DNA of 34,736 nucleotides, taken from NCBI GenBank assembly GCA_902537415.1, contig CACBBC010000017.1:1-34736 (forward strand). The letters run 5' to 3'. The notes under the pieces were generated by a model. The model searched no databases, was not told where the DNA came from, and saw nothing but the letters and a program-made list of their open reading frames with translations. Made by a program: the position numbers and the translations under genes. The stretch comes from an uncultured Alphaproteobacteria bacterium (GTDB taxonomy: Bacteria; Pseudomonadota; Alphaproteobacteria; Rhodobacterales; Rhodobacteraceae). Of the stretch, positions 17,342 to 25,247 are shown piece by piece. Numbering within the stretch: position 1 is the first letter of the stretch; each line of letters starts with the position of its first letter.

Positions 17342-17418
17342 GCACCGGTAGCTCAGCTGGATAGAGTACCTGACTACGAATCAGGGGGTCGGGGGTTCGA
17401 ATCCTCCCCGGTGCGCCA
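17342..17418 (+). tRNA. tRNA-Arg, anticodon ACG
   Basis: The 77 bases fold as a complete cloverleaf. GCACCGG pairs with CCGGTGC as the acceptor stem, with G as discriminator and an encoded CCA. GCTC/GAGT closes the D arm, and CCTGA/TCAGG is the anticodon stem around the loop CTACGAA. The T arm is GGGGG/CCTCC (one G-T pair) around TTCGAAT. The anticodon ACG (A usually edited to inosine) reads arginine CGN codons. The next gene starts 30 bases later on the same strand. Confidence 0.97.
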
Positions 17419-17448
17419 TAAAAAACACTATTTATTCTAAATAAATTA

Positions 17449-19281
17449 ATGTCTTCACAACTTATATTTTCTGTAAAAGCTGCCCTCGTTCGATATAAAG
17501 AGACACCCGTATTTGAGGATCTCACATTGAATATACATCAGGGTAGCCGCATTGCTCTAGTTGGCAAAAATGGTGCTGGTAAATCAACAATTATGAATAT
17601 TATAACAGGCGTTAAATCACTGGACGAAGGGGATCGCTGGGAAAATCCTGGAACAACAATAGGATATTTGGTCCAAGACTTTCAACCAGATGAAAAGGAA
17701 ACGGTGTTCGATTTTATCTTTAATAATATTAAAGGTGAAGATCGTGAACTCTATCAATATAAAGTGGATATTGCAGCCGAAGCGCTCGATTTGGATGTTA
17801 AAAAACCAATGACAATGCTATCGGGAGGGCAACTTCGAAGAGCGGGCTTAGCAAAAGCCTTTGTTGAAGAGCCCGATATTCTTTTGCTTGATGAACCAAC
17901 GAACCATTTAGACCTCGAAGCAATTAGTTGGCTTGAGGGTTATCTTAATAATTATCAGGGTGCGATACTCTGTATTTCCCACGATAAACGCTTTTTAGAA
18001 AATATAACAAATAAAGTATTTTGGTTGGATAGAGGAAGACTCAAAGTCAGTCCTAAAGGATTTAAGTTTTTTGATGAGTGGTCGACCATGCTTTTGGAAC
18101 AAGAAGAACGCGAACTTCAAAAAAGAAAACAAATTGTAGCACAAGAGGTAGAGTGGGCATCCCGTGGAGTAAAAGCACGTGTAAAGAGAAACGTACGACG
18201 TCTCAGTCAAGTGCGCGAGATGAGAGATAAGTTAAAGGCCGACGAGTCAGCGTATCGTCGCGCCACAAAAAAGATCAGCTATGAACCGATTAAAGATCTC
18301 GATAATCATACGAAAGTCATTTGTGAATTTTATAATGTGCATAAATCATTTCAGAATGATGATGAAACAATTAATATCCTCAATGGTTTTAATATCCGTA
18401 TTAAGAGAGGGGATCGTATTGGGATCATTGGTAAAAACGGATCAGGGAAATCAACATTTCTAAAACTTATTCTTAAAGAATTAGAAGCCGATCGTGGCAG
18501 TGTGAAAGTCCAAAAGACAATTGAATTTTCATACTTTGATCAAAATAGAAGTGATTTGAGACCTAACGATCGACTAAAAGATGTCATGGCCCCCAATGGA
18601 GGCGACTATATTGATGTCAGAGGAAAGACACGGCATATCTATGGCTATTTGAAAGACTTTATGTTTGATCCAAGTGTCGTGCTGGATAAAGTGGGGACAC
18701 TGTCGGGTGGCCAAAAAAATCGTTTAAAACTTGCAAAGATTTTAGCAGATCCAAAAACGTGTCTTATACTTGACGAACCGACAAATGATCTCGATATGGA
18801 AACACTCGATATGCTTGAAGATATACTCATTAATTATGAGGGCACATTATTGTTGGTTTCACATGACCGCGACTTTTTAGATCAGACGGTGACTAAAGTG
18901 TTAGCTTTTGAAGGAGATGGGAGAATTGAAGAGTGTATAGGAGGGTATTCTGATTATCTTAATCAAAAAAGATCCCCATCGAAAACCAAAGATAAGAAAG
19001 AACAAAATTTTAATCAGGTAAAAAAAGTAGAAACTAAAAAAGATTTATCTGATACTAAGAAACTAACCTACAAGCTTGAATATGAATTGAAAAATCTCCC
19101 TAAGCAAATTGAAGATAAAGAAGCCGAGATTAATACACTCACAGAAAAGTTATCGGATGGAGATTTTTATAAGAGTGATCCTGATGGCTTTGTTGAAATG
19201 ACCAAAGAGCTGAAGTTGGCAAAAGATCAACTTGAAGAATACGAGGAGCGTTGGCTTGAATTGGAAGAACTAAGTCAATAA
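17449..19281 (+). CDS. uup: ABC-F family ATPase, Uup type
   Basis: ABC-F proteins are soluble twin ATPases that act on ribosomes; the Uup branch is also linked to DNA-branch processing. Two nucleotide-binding domains are present: Walker A GKNGAGKS at 39-46 with signature LSGGQLRRAGLAK near 124, and GKNGSGKS near 327 with LSGGQKNRLKLAK near 419. Both have Walker B LDEPTN. The linker between them is basic and helical. A charged C-terminal coiled coil (about 510-610) with KLEYELKNLPKQIEDKEAEI identifies the Uup group. The ATG at 17449 has no clear ribosome-binding site. It may be co-transcribed with the tRNA. Confidence 0.88.
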   Translation: MSSQLIFSVKAALVRYKETPVFEDLTLNIHQGSRIALVGKNGAGKSTIMNIITGVKSLDEGDRWENPGTTIGYLVQDFQPDEKETVFDFIFNNIKGEDRELYQYKVDIAAEALDLDVKKPMTMLSGGQLRRAGLAKAFVEEPDILLLDEPTNHLDLEAISWLEGYLNNYQGAILCISHDKRFLENITNKVFWLDRGRLKVSPKGFKFFDEWSTMLLEQEERELQKRKQIVAQEVEWASRGVKARVKRNVRRLSQVREMRDKLKADESAYRRATKKISYEPIKDLDNHTKVICEFYNVHKSFQNDDETINILNGFNIRIKRGDRIGIIGKNGSGKSTFLKLILKELEADRGSVKVQKTIEFSYFDQNRSDLRPNDRLKDVMAPNGGDYIDVRGKTRHIYGYLKDFMFDPSVVLDKVGTLSGGQKNRLKLAKILADPKTCLILDEPTNDLDMETLDMLEDILINYEGTLLLVSHDRDFLDQTVTKVLAFEGDGRIEECIGGYSDYLNQKRSPSKTKDKKEQNFNQVKKVETKKDLSDTKKLTYKLEYELKNLPKQIEDKEAEINTLTEKLSDGDFYKSDPDGFVEMTKELKLAKDQLEEYEERWLELEELSQ

Positions 19282-19302
19282 CGGATAAATGTTAGGTAAA
19301 GA

Positions 19303-20076
19303 CTAAACAAAATCTGTAACAATAAAATCGTCAGCATCGATCAATCCAACATCCGTATTATCAATAAGGAATAGAATTTTATTGCTACTTGTATCTTTTA
19401 TTTGAACATCGCCCGAATGAGTTCCACTGGTCACTTGCGAAATTGTTAAGTCAGCGAAAGTTTTATCTTCAAGCCCAATTTTATCAGTACCGTTGGTGAA
19501 GTCAGTAATTATATCCGCAACATTTATATCTGTGCTCGCATCGGAAACGCTGCAGACAAATATATCGGCACCGCCTTCACCAGTTAGCGTATCCTTTACG
19601 CCAGCACCTGACCCTCCGTATAGCGTGTTATTCGCGCTGTTTCCTTTAATTGTATCTGAAGCAGACCCACCTTTAGCATTTTCGATTATCACATCATAGG
19701 CGATACCCATGAGACCATCCCCAGCTCCAAGATCTAAGCCCAAATCACTATCACTGTGAGATGTAATATTTCCAAAAAACGAATAGCTACCTGCGGTAAG
19801 GTCAATATTCGCAACACTATTCTGGTCATACCATGAAAAAGTATCATTCCCACCAGCATCCCAAATAGATGCATTTATGAAATTGTCATTAGAGAATGAA
19901 GATAGTTTATATTCTGTATTTCCAGCGTTATAGGACATATATCCTGGTATGATTGCACAAGTTGATATAATTAGAGGAAACAGAACTATTCTGGAATATT
20001 TTTGGCAACCAGTTGCAAAAATTAAAGATACAGCCTTTAAGGAATAGGTAAAAGTTTTGTCAATTGCTGCAGGCAA
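19303..20076 (-). CDS. Serralysin-like RTX C-terminal fragment without protease domain
   Basis: The region from about residue 53 matches the calcium-binding C-terminal part of serralysin proteases: IWDAGGNDTFSW, VIIENAKGGSASDTIKGNSANNTLYGG, then a terminal TLTGEGGADIF and DIITDFTNGTDKIGLED. Only one or two degenerate glycine/aspartate nonapeptide repeats remain. The zinc site HEIGHALGL and the catalytic domain that should precede are missing. The first 46 residues look unrelated to the family. The frame opens at TTG (20076); the ATG at 19938 (211 residues) is an alternative, consistent with a TTGACA on the minus strand at 20063. It is probably a decayed or truncated exoprotease gene. No type I secretion genes are near. 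Confidence 0.6.
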   Translation of the reverse strand: MPAAIDKTFTYSLKAVSLIFATGCQKYSRIVLFPLIISTCAIIPGYMSYNAGNTEYKLSSFSNDNFINASIWDAGGNDTFSWYDQNSVANIDLTAGSYSFFGNITSHSDSDLGLDLGAGDGLMGIAYDVIIENAKGGSASDTIKGNSANNTLYGGSGAGVKDTLTGEGGADIFVCSVSDASTDINVADIITDFTNGTDKIGLEDKTFADLTISQVTSGTHSGDVQIKDTSSNKILFLIDNTDVGLIDADDFIVTDFV

Positions 20077-20135
20077 TAACTTTTATCTTTAAATATCGAA
20101 GGCACAAAAAAAGCTCAATTAAGTTAATAAAATTC

Positions 20136-20798
20136 ATGCAAAAAAATCTATTTGAACAAAGCACTCTGAGAATGAGCGTTCTTTTTTTTCTCTATTTTTT
20201 TTGTGCGACACCTAGTATATCACAACCCCATTTCCAATTTTTTCTAGGGAATAATAAACCAATAAGTCAGATAGGGTTTGTATATGGTGAGAAATTAGGA
20301 ATTAATCCAAATAATGGTAACAACGGAAATGGTAACAACGGTTCGAGGGATCCGTATATCGTGAATCATGACATCCAACTTGGTATGCAAGCTTTTAAAA
20401 ACTTCAAGGTTAATAGGATTAATTTCAACTATGGAGCCACGGTAGCTATAGGCTCCTCGAGTATTTTTTTTAAAGATGGGATCGGGATATTTGTAGAACC
20501 AATCTCAGTTGATTCATTAAACTTAGAATTTGAGCCTGAGGTTACTTTAGATTATTCCGTATTAGATAATATTATTTTTTTCGGAGGGATCTCACAATCA
20601 CTCGTTTGGACAAATGATAACTTCGAACTTGGAAGTTGGAAAATTAAAGAGAAGCTGAATTTTAAGGAAATATACCATAATGCAGGTATAAAGTATGAAG
20701 CTGTAAAAAATAGATTTCTGATTGAGGCAAAGCTCTATAGGAATAACGATAGTGAGTTTTTTTCACTCAGGTTATTAGTTCCGGTTCAAGGCAAGTGA
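20136..20798 (+). CDS. Hypothetical secreted protein, possible beta-barrel
   Basis: I do not recognise this 220-residue protein. It has a signal-peptide-like N-terminus: a polar start, a hydrophobic run (about residues 13-24: MSVLFFLYFFCA), and a likely cleavage around SIS-Q. The ATG at 20172 (residue 13) is an equally good start. Residues 59-70 are an Asn/Gly low-complexity stretch encoded by a tandem DNA repeat. The rest alternates aromatic and polar residues (FGGISQSLVWTND, FLIEAKLYRNND), as in outer-membrane barrels or periplasmic beta proteins. It is divergent from the RTX fragment and convergent with the AEC gene. Function unknown. Confidence 0.6.
   Translation: MQKNLFEQSTLRMSVLFFLYFFCATPSISQPHFQFFLGNNKPISQIGFVYGEKLGINPNNGNNGNGNNGSRDPYIVNHDIQLGMQAFKNFKVNRINFNYGATVAIGSSSIFFKDGIGIFVEPISVDSLNLEFEPEVTLDYSVLDNIIFFGGISQSLVWTNDNFELGSWKIKEKLNFKEIYHNAGIKYEAVKNRFLIEAKLYRNNDSEFFSLRLLVPVQGK
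20313..20341 (+). repeat. Two-copy 15-base direct repeat encoding Asn/Gly
   Basis: AATGGTAACAACGG occurs at 20313-20326 and again at 20328-20341, giving a 15-base period (five codons) inside the hypothetical secreted protein gene. The period keeps the reading frame, so copy-number changes would lengthen or shorten the Asn/Gly linker without breaking the protein. Confidence 0.8.
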
Positions 20799-20856
20799 GA
20801 CGAACTTGCTAATTAGTTAGAACTAAATAGAGATTTATCAAATTCAAAATAATTTT

Positions 20857-21783
20857 TTATAAAACGTAAAGCAATACAATGGTGACAGTAATACTTGAAA
20901 CTATTGTAGTAATAGTTATTGCAGCAGCACTTTCACTCTCAAATGTTTTGTAATAATTTGCTAGAACGAAAACATTGGCGGCTACCGGTAAGCTCGCACA
21001 AACAATTGCTGTTTTAACCCACATAGGATCCATACCACTTTGAAATTGAAAAATAATAAATATCAATATCGGATGCACAACCAGTTTTATTAAAGTTATA
21101 AGAAACAAAACACTCTTTTGATTTTTGATAGACGTAACATTTAATGAGATGCCAAGTGCGATCAAAGCAACAGCAGTGGCCGATGCAGCAATAATCGAAA
21201 GTGTTCTGTCAATCGCCGTTACTATCTTGATGTCTGCAATTGAAAAAATAAAGGCTACAAAAACAGACATCATAAGCGGGTTATAAACAAAGCGCTTAAC
21301 TACTTCTTTTCCCAGCTCTTTCAGGCTTGCTTTTCTATTCTCTGTTAATTTATAAAATATTAGGGTAGTTAATAACACAAAAGTATCGGCCAAAAGGATC
21401 AAAGCTAATGGGATAGCCGCCTCCGTGCCGAACGCTAAAATGCATAAGGGGACACCTATATATCCATAATTTGGGTAGGCGGCATTCAAGCCGAAGATTG
21501 CTTTCTCCATGGTCTTGAGCTTTGTCATAAGCCCTAAAATATAGGTAAGGCCAAAGATAGATATTGTTACAATCTCATAACTAAAAATGAACTTTAAATT
21601 TAAGCTTTTACTGGCATCGCCCGAAAGAATGCTTGTGAACATAAGTGGGGGTAGCAAAATATAAAAAGCAAACTTTGATAAAACGGTGCCATCCCGTTCT
21701 GACATAAACTTTATTCTTTTCAATAGATAACCAATTCCAATTAATGAAAACATCGGAATAGTCAAATTTAAGACATCAGTCAT
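20857..21783 (-). CDS. AEC-family transporter
   Basis: The AEC family (auxin efflux carrier, including malate and malonate permeases of bacteria) moves small organic anions across the inner membrane. The 308 residues contain about ten hydrophobic helices in two halves. The N-terminal IPMFSLIGIGYLLKRIKFMSE and the sequence GLNAAYPNYGYIGVPL near residue 100, including the conserved N-x-G-x-x-G-x-P-L pattern, are typical. The C-terminal half has CASLPVAANVFVLA. The ATG overlaps the stop of the small membrane gene (TAATG), and this is the last gene of the BLUF operon. The substrate cannot be read from the sequence. Confidence 0.88.
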   Translation of the reverse strand: MTDVLNLTIPMFSLIGIGYLLKRIKFMSERDGTVLSKFAFYILLPPLMFTSILSGDASKSLNLKFIFSYEIVTISIFGLTYILGLMTKLKTMEKAIFGLNAAYPNYGYIGVPLCILAFGTEAAIPLALILLADTFVLLTTLIFYKLTENRKASLKELGKEVVKRFVYNPLMMSVFVAFIFSIADIKIVTAIDRTLSIIAASATAVALIALGISLNVTSIKNQKSVLFLITLIKLVVHPILIFIIFQFQSGMDPMWVKTAIVCASLPVAANVFVLANYYKTFESESAAAITITTIVSSITVTIVLLYVL

Positions 21784-22049
21784 TAATCACCCGATTTGAA
21801 AGGGACTGTAAGTTTTTGCATTATCAAAACAGCCATTAAGAATAATACTAATATGAATAAACTAGTTTTAAGTATTTCAAAAAAATACACTTGTATACAG
21901 TTTAAAACAGAAACCGAAAAGCGATTGATACTATAGCACCTATTTATCAGGTCATAGAATTCAAGCAAAAATACTATCAAAAAAATACAGCTTAGAACAA
22001 AACAGATAAAAGCAATAAAATACTTTAAGTAACTCATATACTTAGACAT
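21783..22049 (-). CDS. Small two-helix membrane protein in the BLUF operon
   Basis: The 88-residue product is not recognised. It contains two long hydrophobic segments, about residues 9-29 (YFIAFICFVLSCIFLIVFLLE) and 60-80, joined by a polar loop with two cysteines (RCYSINRFSVSVLNC). The C-terminus is short and polar. It starts three bases after the BLUF gene and its stop overlaps the start of the AEC permease gene. The coupling on both sides argues for a real gene acting with its neighbours, perhaps as a membrane partner of the permease or of the photoreceptor. That role is inference. Confidence 0.65.
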   Translation of the reverse strand: MSKYMSYLKYFIAFICFVLSCIFLIVFLLEFYDLINRCYSINRFSVSVLNCIQVYFFEILKTSLFILVLFLMAVLIMQKLTVPFKSGD

Positions 22050-22052
22050 TGT

Positions 22053-22463
22053 CTAAAAGTTAAAAATTGTCGCTTCTCTAGAAAGTTTAACAAAAACTTC
22101 TTCGACCTCAGCTTTAGACAAGCTTTTAACAATTCCGTTTGAAACCTCCTCCCGGCTCCACATCCATGTTTTAACGGGGTCGTCTTTCATCGCCCATGCA
22201 GGAAATAAACGCTTTTCACAAAACTGATCGAGTAGGTGATAGACGTTAATGTGACGGTCATCCTTCTGTATCTTCTCATAGATATTTTTTACCTGCTGTT
22301 CAGATCCTTCAAGGAGCTGCAGAAAAATATCGGAACGACAGATTAAAGCTCCAGTGATGTCGTGTTTCCTATTGTTTGCTCTAGAAGCAATTAATATTGC
22401 GGATAGAATCTCTAAACTATATCCAAACGGTTGAGAACAATAAACGAGCTGCATGAATTTCAT
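22053..22463 (-). CDS. Stand-alone BLUF-domain blue-light photoreceptor
   Basis: BLUF domains bind FAD and respond to blue light through a rearranged hydrogen-bond network. The 136 residues are a BLUF domain plus a short C-terminal cap. Key positions are all present: Y8 and Q49 for the photoreaction, N30/N31 in SRANN for flavin binding, ITGALI, FLQLLEG, and RLFPAWAM with W90 and M92. The arrangement closely follows the short PixD-type proteins. No output domain such as EAL is attached, so the signal must pass by protein contact. Its ATG overlaps the stop of the DUF218 gene (TAATG), and the small membrane gene follows after three bases. Confidence 0.92.
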   Translation of the reverse strand: MKFMQLVYCSQPFGYSLEILSAILIASRANNRKHDITGALICRSDIFLQLLEGSEQQVKNIYEKIQKDDRHINVYHLLDQFCEKRLFPAWAMKDDPVKTWMWSREEVSNGIVKSLSKAEVEEVFVKLSREATIFNF

Positions 22464-23236
22464 TAAAGTTTCCTTGTCAACTTATAAACCCAGTATCCCA
22501 CGGTTTCGTGTATATATATACGCCAAAGATTAATACTACCTTGCATACGTCCTGGACTCCAGTATATCGAGTTTGCCGTTTGAAAATCAACTGGTATCGG
22601 CTCGAAGACTATATCGGGGTGCTGTTTTTTAAAAGTTGCGATAGCTCTTTTCATATGGTTGGCTGAGGTCACAATCCCCCACTTTTTTATTTTCAGATCA
22701 TCAATAAACTCTCTTGTGTAAAAGGCATTCTCGTACGTATTTCGAGAGCGTTTCTCAAAGAGCATTTTTTTGGAATCTACTTTTAACGCCTTAATTAGCT
22801 TTTCTGTTATCTCTGCCTCTGATAGCCCTTCATGGTAGAGACTTCCAGAAAAGCCAGTAAAAATAACAGTACCTCGAGGTTGCTGCTGAAGAAACTGTAA
22901 ACCCTTTAAAACTCTTTCCACGTCTTGCTCGAGAGAAATGTCGTTCCGTTCTTTAGCGATTTTTCCAGAGCCCGTGCTACCTCCGAGCACAATTATACCT
23001 TCTAACTCAAGAAAGGTTTCTTCTCTATAAGAAAATTTATCTTCAAGATTTTTTACAAGAAACTCGGGTATGGGTTTATATAGAATAAGGCTCCAAAAGA
23101 GCACAAACGGTAAGGTGCCTCTAAGCTTATTTCTTTTTGCTCTAGCGATGATAAGTAAAAAAAGAAGAAAGGAAATTATTAAAAGATTTAAAGGGTCTAA
23201 AAAAAAATTAAATGTCTTTGACAAAATAAAAAACAA
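22463..23236 (-). CDS. DUF218 / ElyC-YdcF-like membrane protein
   Basis: DUF218 proteins include ElyC, SanA and YdcF, linked to envelope biogenesis; the fold is Rossmann-like. Two hydrophobic segments (LFFILSKTFNFFLDPLNLLIISFLLF and TLPFVLFWSLILY, with PIPEFLVKNLED after) precede the domain, which holds GIIVLGGSTGSGK, VIFTGFSG, SRNTYENAFYTREF and WGIVTSANHMKRAI. I place the start at TTG 23236, four bases after the upstream stop and behind AAAGG, because the protein then begins as ElyC does. An ATG at 23287 is in frame but would overlap the upstream gene by 47 bases. Its stop overlaps the BLUF start. Confidence 0.8.
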   Translation of the reverse strand: MFFILSKTFNFFLDPLNLLIISFLLFLLIIARAKRNKLRGTLPFVLFWSLILYKPIPEFLVKNLEDKFSYREETFLELEGIIVLGGSTGSGKIAKERNDISLEQDVERVLKGLQFLQQQPRGTVIFTGFSGSLYHEGLSEAEITEKLIKALKVDSKKMLFEKRSRNTYENAFYTREFIDDLKIKKWGIVTSANHMKRAIATFKKQHPDIVFEPIPVDFQTANSIYWSPGRMQGSINLWRIYIHETVGYWVYKLTRKL

Positions 23237-23240
23237 GTAA

Positions 23241-24389
23241 TCAGACCTTTCTAAAATATTTATACGAAAGCTTTTCAAAAGCCTCAAAAGCTTTGAGAAG
23301 GGTAGGAGTATAGCAGGGTAGTACTTGTGTCAAGAATACTCCAGCCATATCGCTTTTGGAGTCTACCCAAAAGTATGTATTTAATAAACCAACCCAGCTC
23401 CCACTATCTGCCGAGCGCCCTGTCGTTAGTGGTTGATTATTTAAAAGAAGACCATAGCCCCAAGTCTTTTCTATATTTGGATACATTTCATTTTCATCAA
23501 CGAGGCTTTGATTATAACTTTTTAAAGTAGAAACTCCCATATTCCCAATCTGGTTTCTGAACATTTTCGAGACCGTAGAGCTTGGCACATTAGATTTCAT
23601 ACTTTTCAATAGAAATTGAAGAAACTTTAAGTAGTCACTTAAGGTGGACGTTAATCCTCCTCCACCATAGTGGAAACGGTTTAAGCCAATGGTTATTTTG
23701 CTGCTAATGTCTGAATAAGCACCATCCGATTCCCTAAAATATAGCGGCGCAAGAGTATCTCTATTTGCTTGACTTGGATTAAATGACGTTTTCTCTAAAC
23801 CTAAGGGTTGGCACAGATACTTTTTGAGATTTTCATCCAAACTAACCCCACTTATAGCTTCTATAGCTTTTCCAAGCCAGCCATAGGAGATGCCATATCC
23901 CCAACGGCTTCCAGGCGTAAATACTAATGGCGCTTGTAGAAAGGAATCGTCACCAATCTTCATCGGAGCAATTTTTTTTTTCGACAATAACTCTGAAATG
24001 ATTGGATCGTGATGCTCATACGCATGACCGGATGTAAAGCTTAGCAAATGATGAAAAGAAATAGGCACGTCATTTTTTTTATATTTAATAGTGTCTCCCT
24101 CTTTATAGGCAATTTCCAAATTATCAATTCCGGGGACATACTTTCCAACTCTATCGTGTAGATCAATTACATTATCCTCAAGAACGGCCAAAGTCAGGTA
24201 TGCCGTTATAGGCTTAGTCATCGAAGCCATTCGAAATAATTGATTTCCATCTTGAGATAAATTGGGAAACTCCGGATTTCTGAAAATACCTTCAAGACAT
24301 ATGGAAGTGCTATTTGTTATGCCATAGTCGACAAATGGTGTTTCCAAATTCAAAAAAGTTTTGTTAATTTCTTCCTCGAACTTTTTCAT
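23241..24389 (-). CDS. Serine hydrolase of the beta-lactamase/esterase family
   Basis: This family (Pfam beta-lactamase, including EstB-type esterases and D-aminopeptidases) uses a serine nucleophile. The SxxK motif is S56-M-T-K59 in FRMASMTKPI, the second motif is likely the tyrosine of WGYGISYGWLG near residue 165, and YGGGGLTSTLSDYLKF near 255 fits the HxG-like region. There is no signal peptide, so it is probably cytoplasmic and not a resistance enzyme. The 382-residue length is usual for the esterase branch. It lies four bases after the CitE-like gene in the BLUF operon. Substrate unknown; an ester or thioester would suit the neighbourhood. Confidence 0.85.
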   Translation of the reverse strand: MKKFEEEINKTFLNLETPFVDYGITNSTSICLEGIFRNPEFPNLSQDGNQLFRMASMTKPITAYLTLAVLEDNVIDLHDRVGKYVPGIDNLEIAYKEGDTIKYKKNDVPISFHHLLSFTSGHAYEHHDPIISELLSKKKIAPMKIGDDSFLQAPLVFTPGSRWGYGISYGWLGKAIEAISGVSLDENLKKYLCQPLGLEKTSFNPSQANRDTLAPLYFRESDGAYSDISSKITIGLNRFHYGGGGLTSTLSDYLKFLQFLLKSMKSNVPSSTVSKMFRNQIGNMGVSTLKSYNQSLVDENEMYPNIEKTWGYGLLLNNQPLTTGRSADSGSWVGLLNTYFWVDSKSDMAGVFLTQVLPCYTPTLLKAFEAFEKLSYKYFRKV

Positions 24390-24393
24390 TCTA

Positions 24394-25245
24394 TCAAGAA
24401 GATTTCAATTTATTCGAAATCTCGACTGTTCTTTGCATTTGTCTCAGTACAGGTTTTTCGATTAACTTTCCATCGACCATTACAAGACCTGTATTTGCTT
24501 CTTCAAAAATACTTAGTATACGCTCCGCTTTTTTTACGTCTTCATCATTAGGAGAAAATATATCATTAATTATTGGAACTTGTTTTGGGTTTATTGAGCC
24601 TTTCCCTGTGAAACCCAGGTTGCGCGCCTGTTCGCAGTAGCGTTTAAGGCCCTCATTATCGCTGAGATCTAAATAAGGTCCGTCTATCGCATCAAGACCT
24701 TCTTTTGCAGCGGCATGTACTACTCTTGAACGCGCATACAATAAATCTTCCCAAGTTAGTTTGCAGCGAAGCTCTGCTGCCATATCAATAAGTCCAAAAA
24801 ATAAAGTTTTTATTCTTTTACTTGCGGCTGCAATTTTGAAGACATTTTCTAAACCTTTATTTGTCTCTATAATAGGGTGAAGGTCACAGTCTTTATTTGC
24901 CTCTGATAATAGATCGTCCACTATAATAATTTCTTCAGCATCCATAACTTTGGGGAGCATTAAAGCGGGAGGGGGGCTTTCACTTTTCAAAACAGCCTGT
25001 AAGTCCTCCAAACCAAATTGTGTGCGAATACTATTAATTCTAAGAATACGCTCAACGTTTTCAAATCCCTTATCATCCTTGAAAATATTTAAGGCATGCG
25101 TCCTAGCCTCGGATTTATCATGAGGCGCGATACCATCCTCTAATTCTACACAAACCATGTCAACACCGCATCCCAGAGCTTTCGGAAACATTTCAGGTTT
25201 TAATCCAGGCGTAAAAATAAAACTTCGTCTCGCTCTAATAGTCAA
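24394..25245 (-). CDS. CitE-like lyase of the HpcH/HpaI family
   Basis: The family contains citrate lyase beta subunits, malyl-CoA and citramalyl-CoA lyases and malyl-CoA thioesterases. These TIM-barrel enzymes cleave or hydrolyse CoA-thioester hydroxyacids with a divalent metal. The 283 residues show RRSFIFTPG at the N-terminus, VELEDGIAP at 33-41, RIN at 69-71, LPKV at 97-100, the metal-ligand glutamate in IIETNKG (E127), GLIDMAAEL with D154, and GKGSINPKQVPIIN. CitD and CitF are absent nearby, so it is not part of a citrate lyase complex. It sits two bases after the SnoaL-like gene and four before the hydrolase gene. Confidence 0.88.
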   Translation of the reverse strand: MTIRARRSFIFTPGLKPEMFPKALGCGVDMVCVELEDGIAPHDKSEARTHALNIFKDDKGFENVERILRINSIRTQFGLEDLQAVLKSESPPPALMLPKVMDAEEIIIVDDLLSEANKDCDLHPIIETNKGLENVFKIAAASKRIKTLFFGLIDMAAELRCKLTWEDLLYARSRVVHAAAKEGLDAIDGPYLDLSDNEGLKRYCEQARNLGFTGKGSINPKQVPIINDIFSPNDEDVKKAERILSIFEEANTGLVMVDGKLIEKPVLRQMQRTVEISNKLKSS

Positions 25246-25247
25246 AA

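Noticed and set aside
17342-17418. Integration site (att) at the tRNA-Arg 3' end
   Set aside because: I found no second copy of the tRNA 3' end and no integrase or transposase gene in the window.
19303-20076. Haemolysin gene
   Set aside because: The RTX-type motifs belong to the serralysin C-terminal domain; no pore-forming or acylated domain is present.
23241-24389. Antibiotic-resistance beta-lactamase
   Set aside because: There is no signal peptide, the motifs fit the esterase branch, and it sits inside a metabolic operon.
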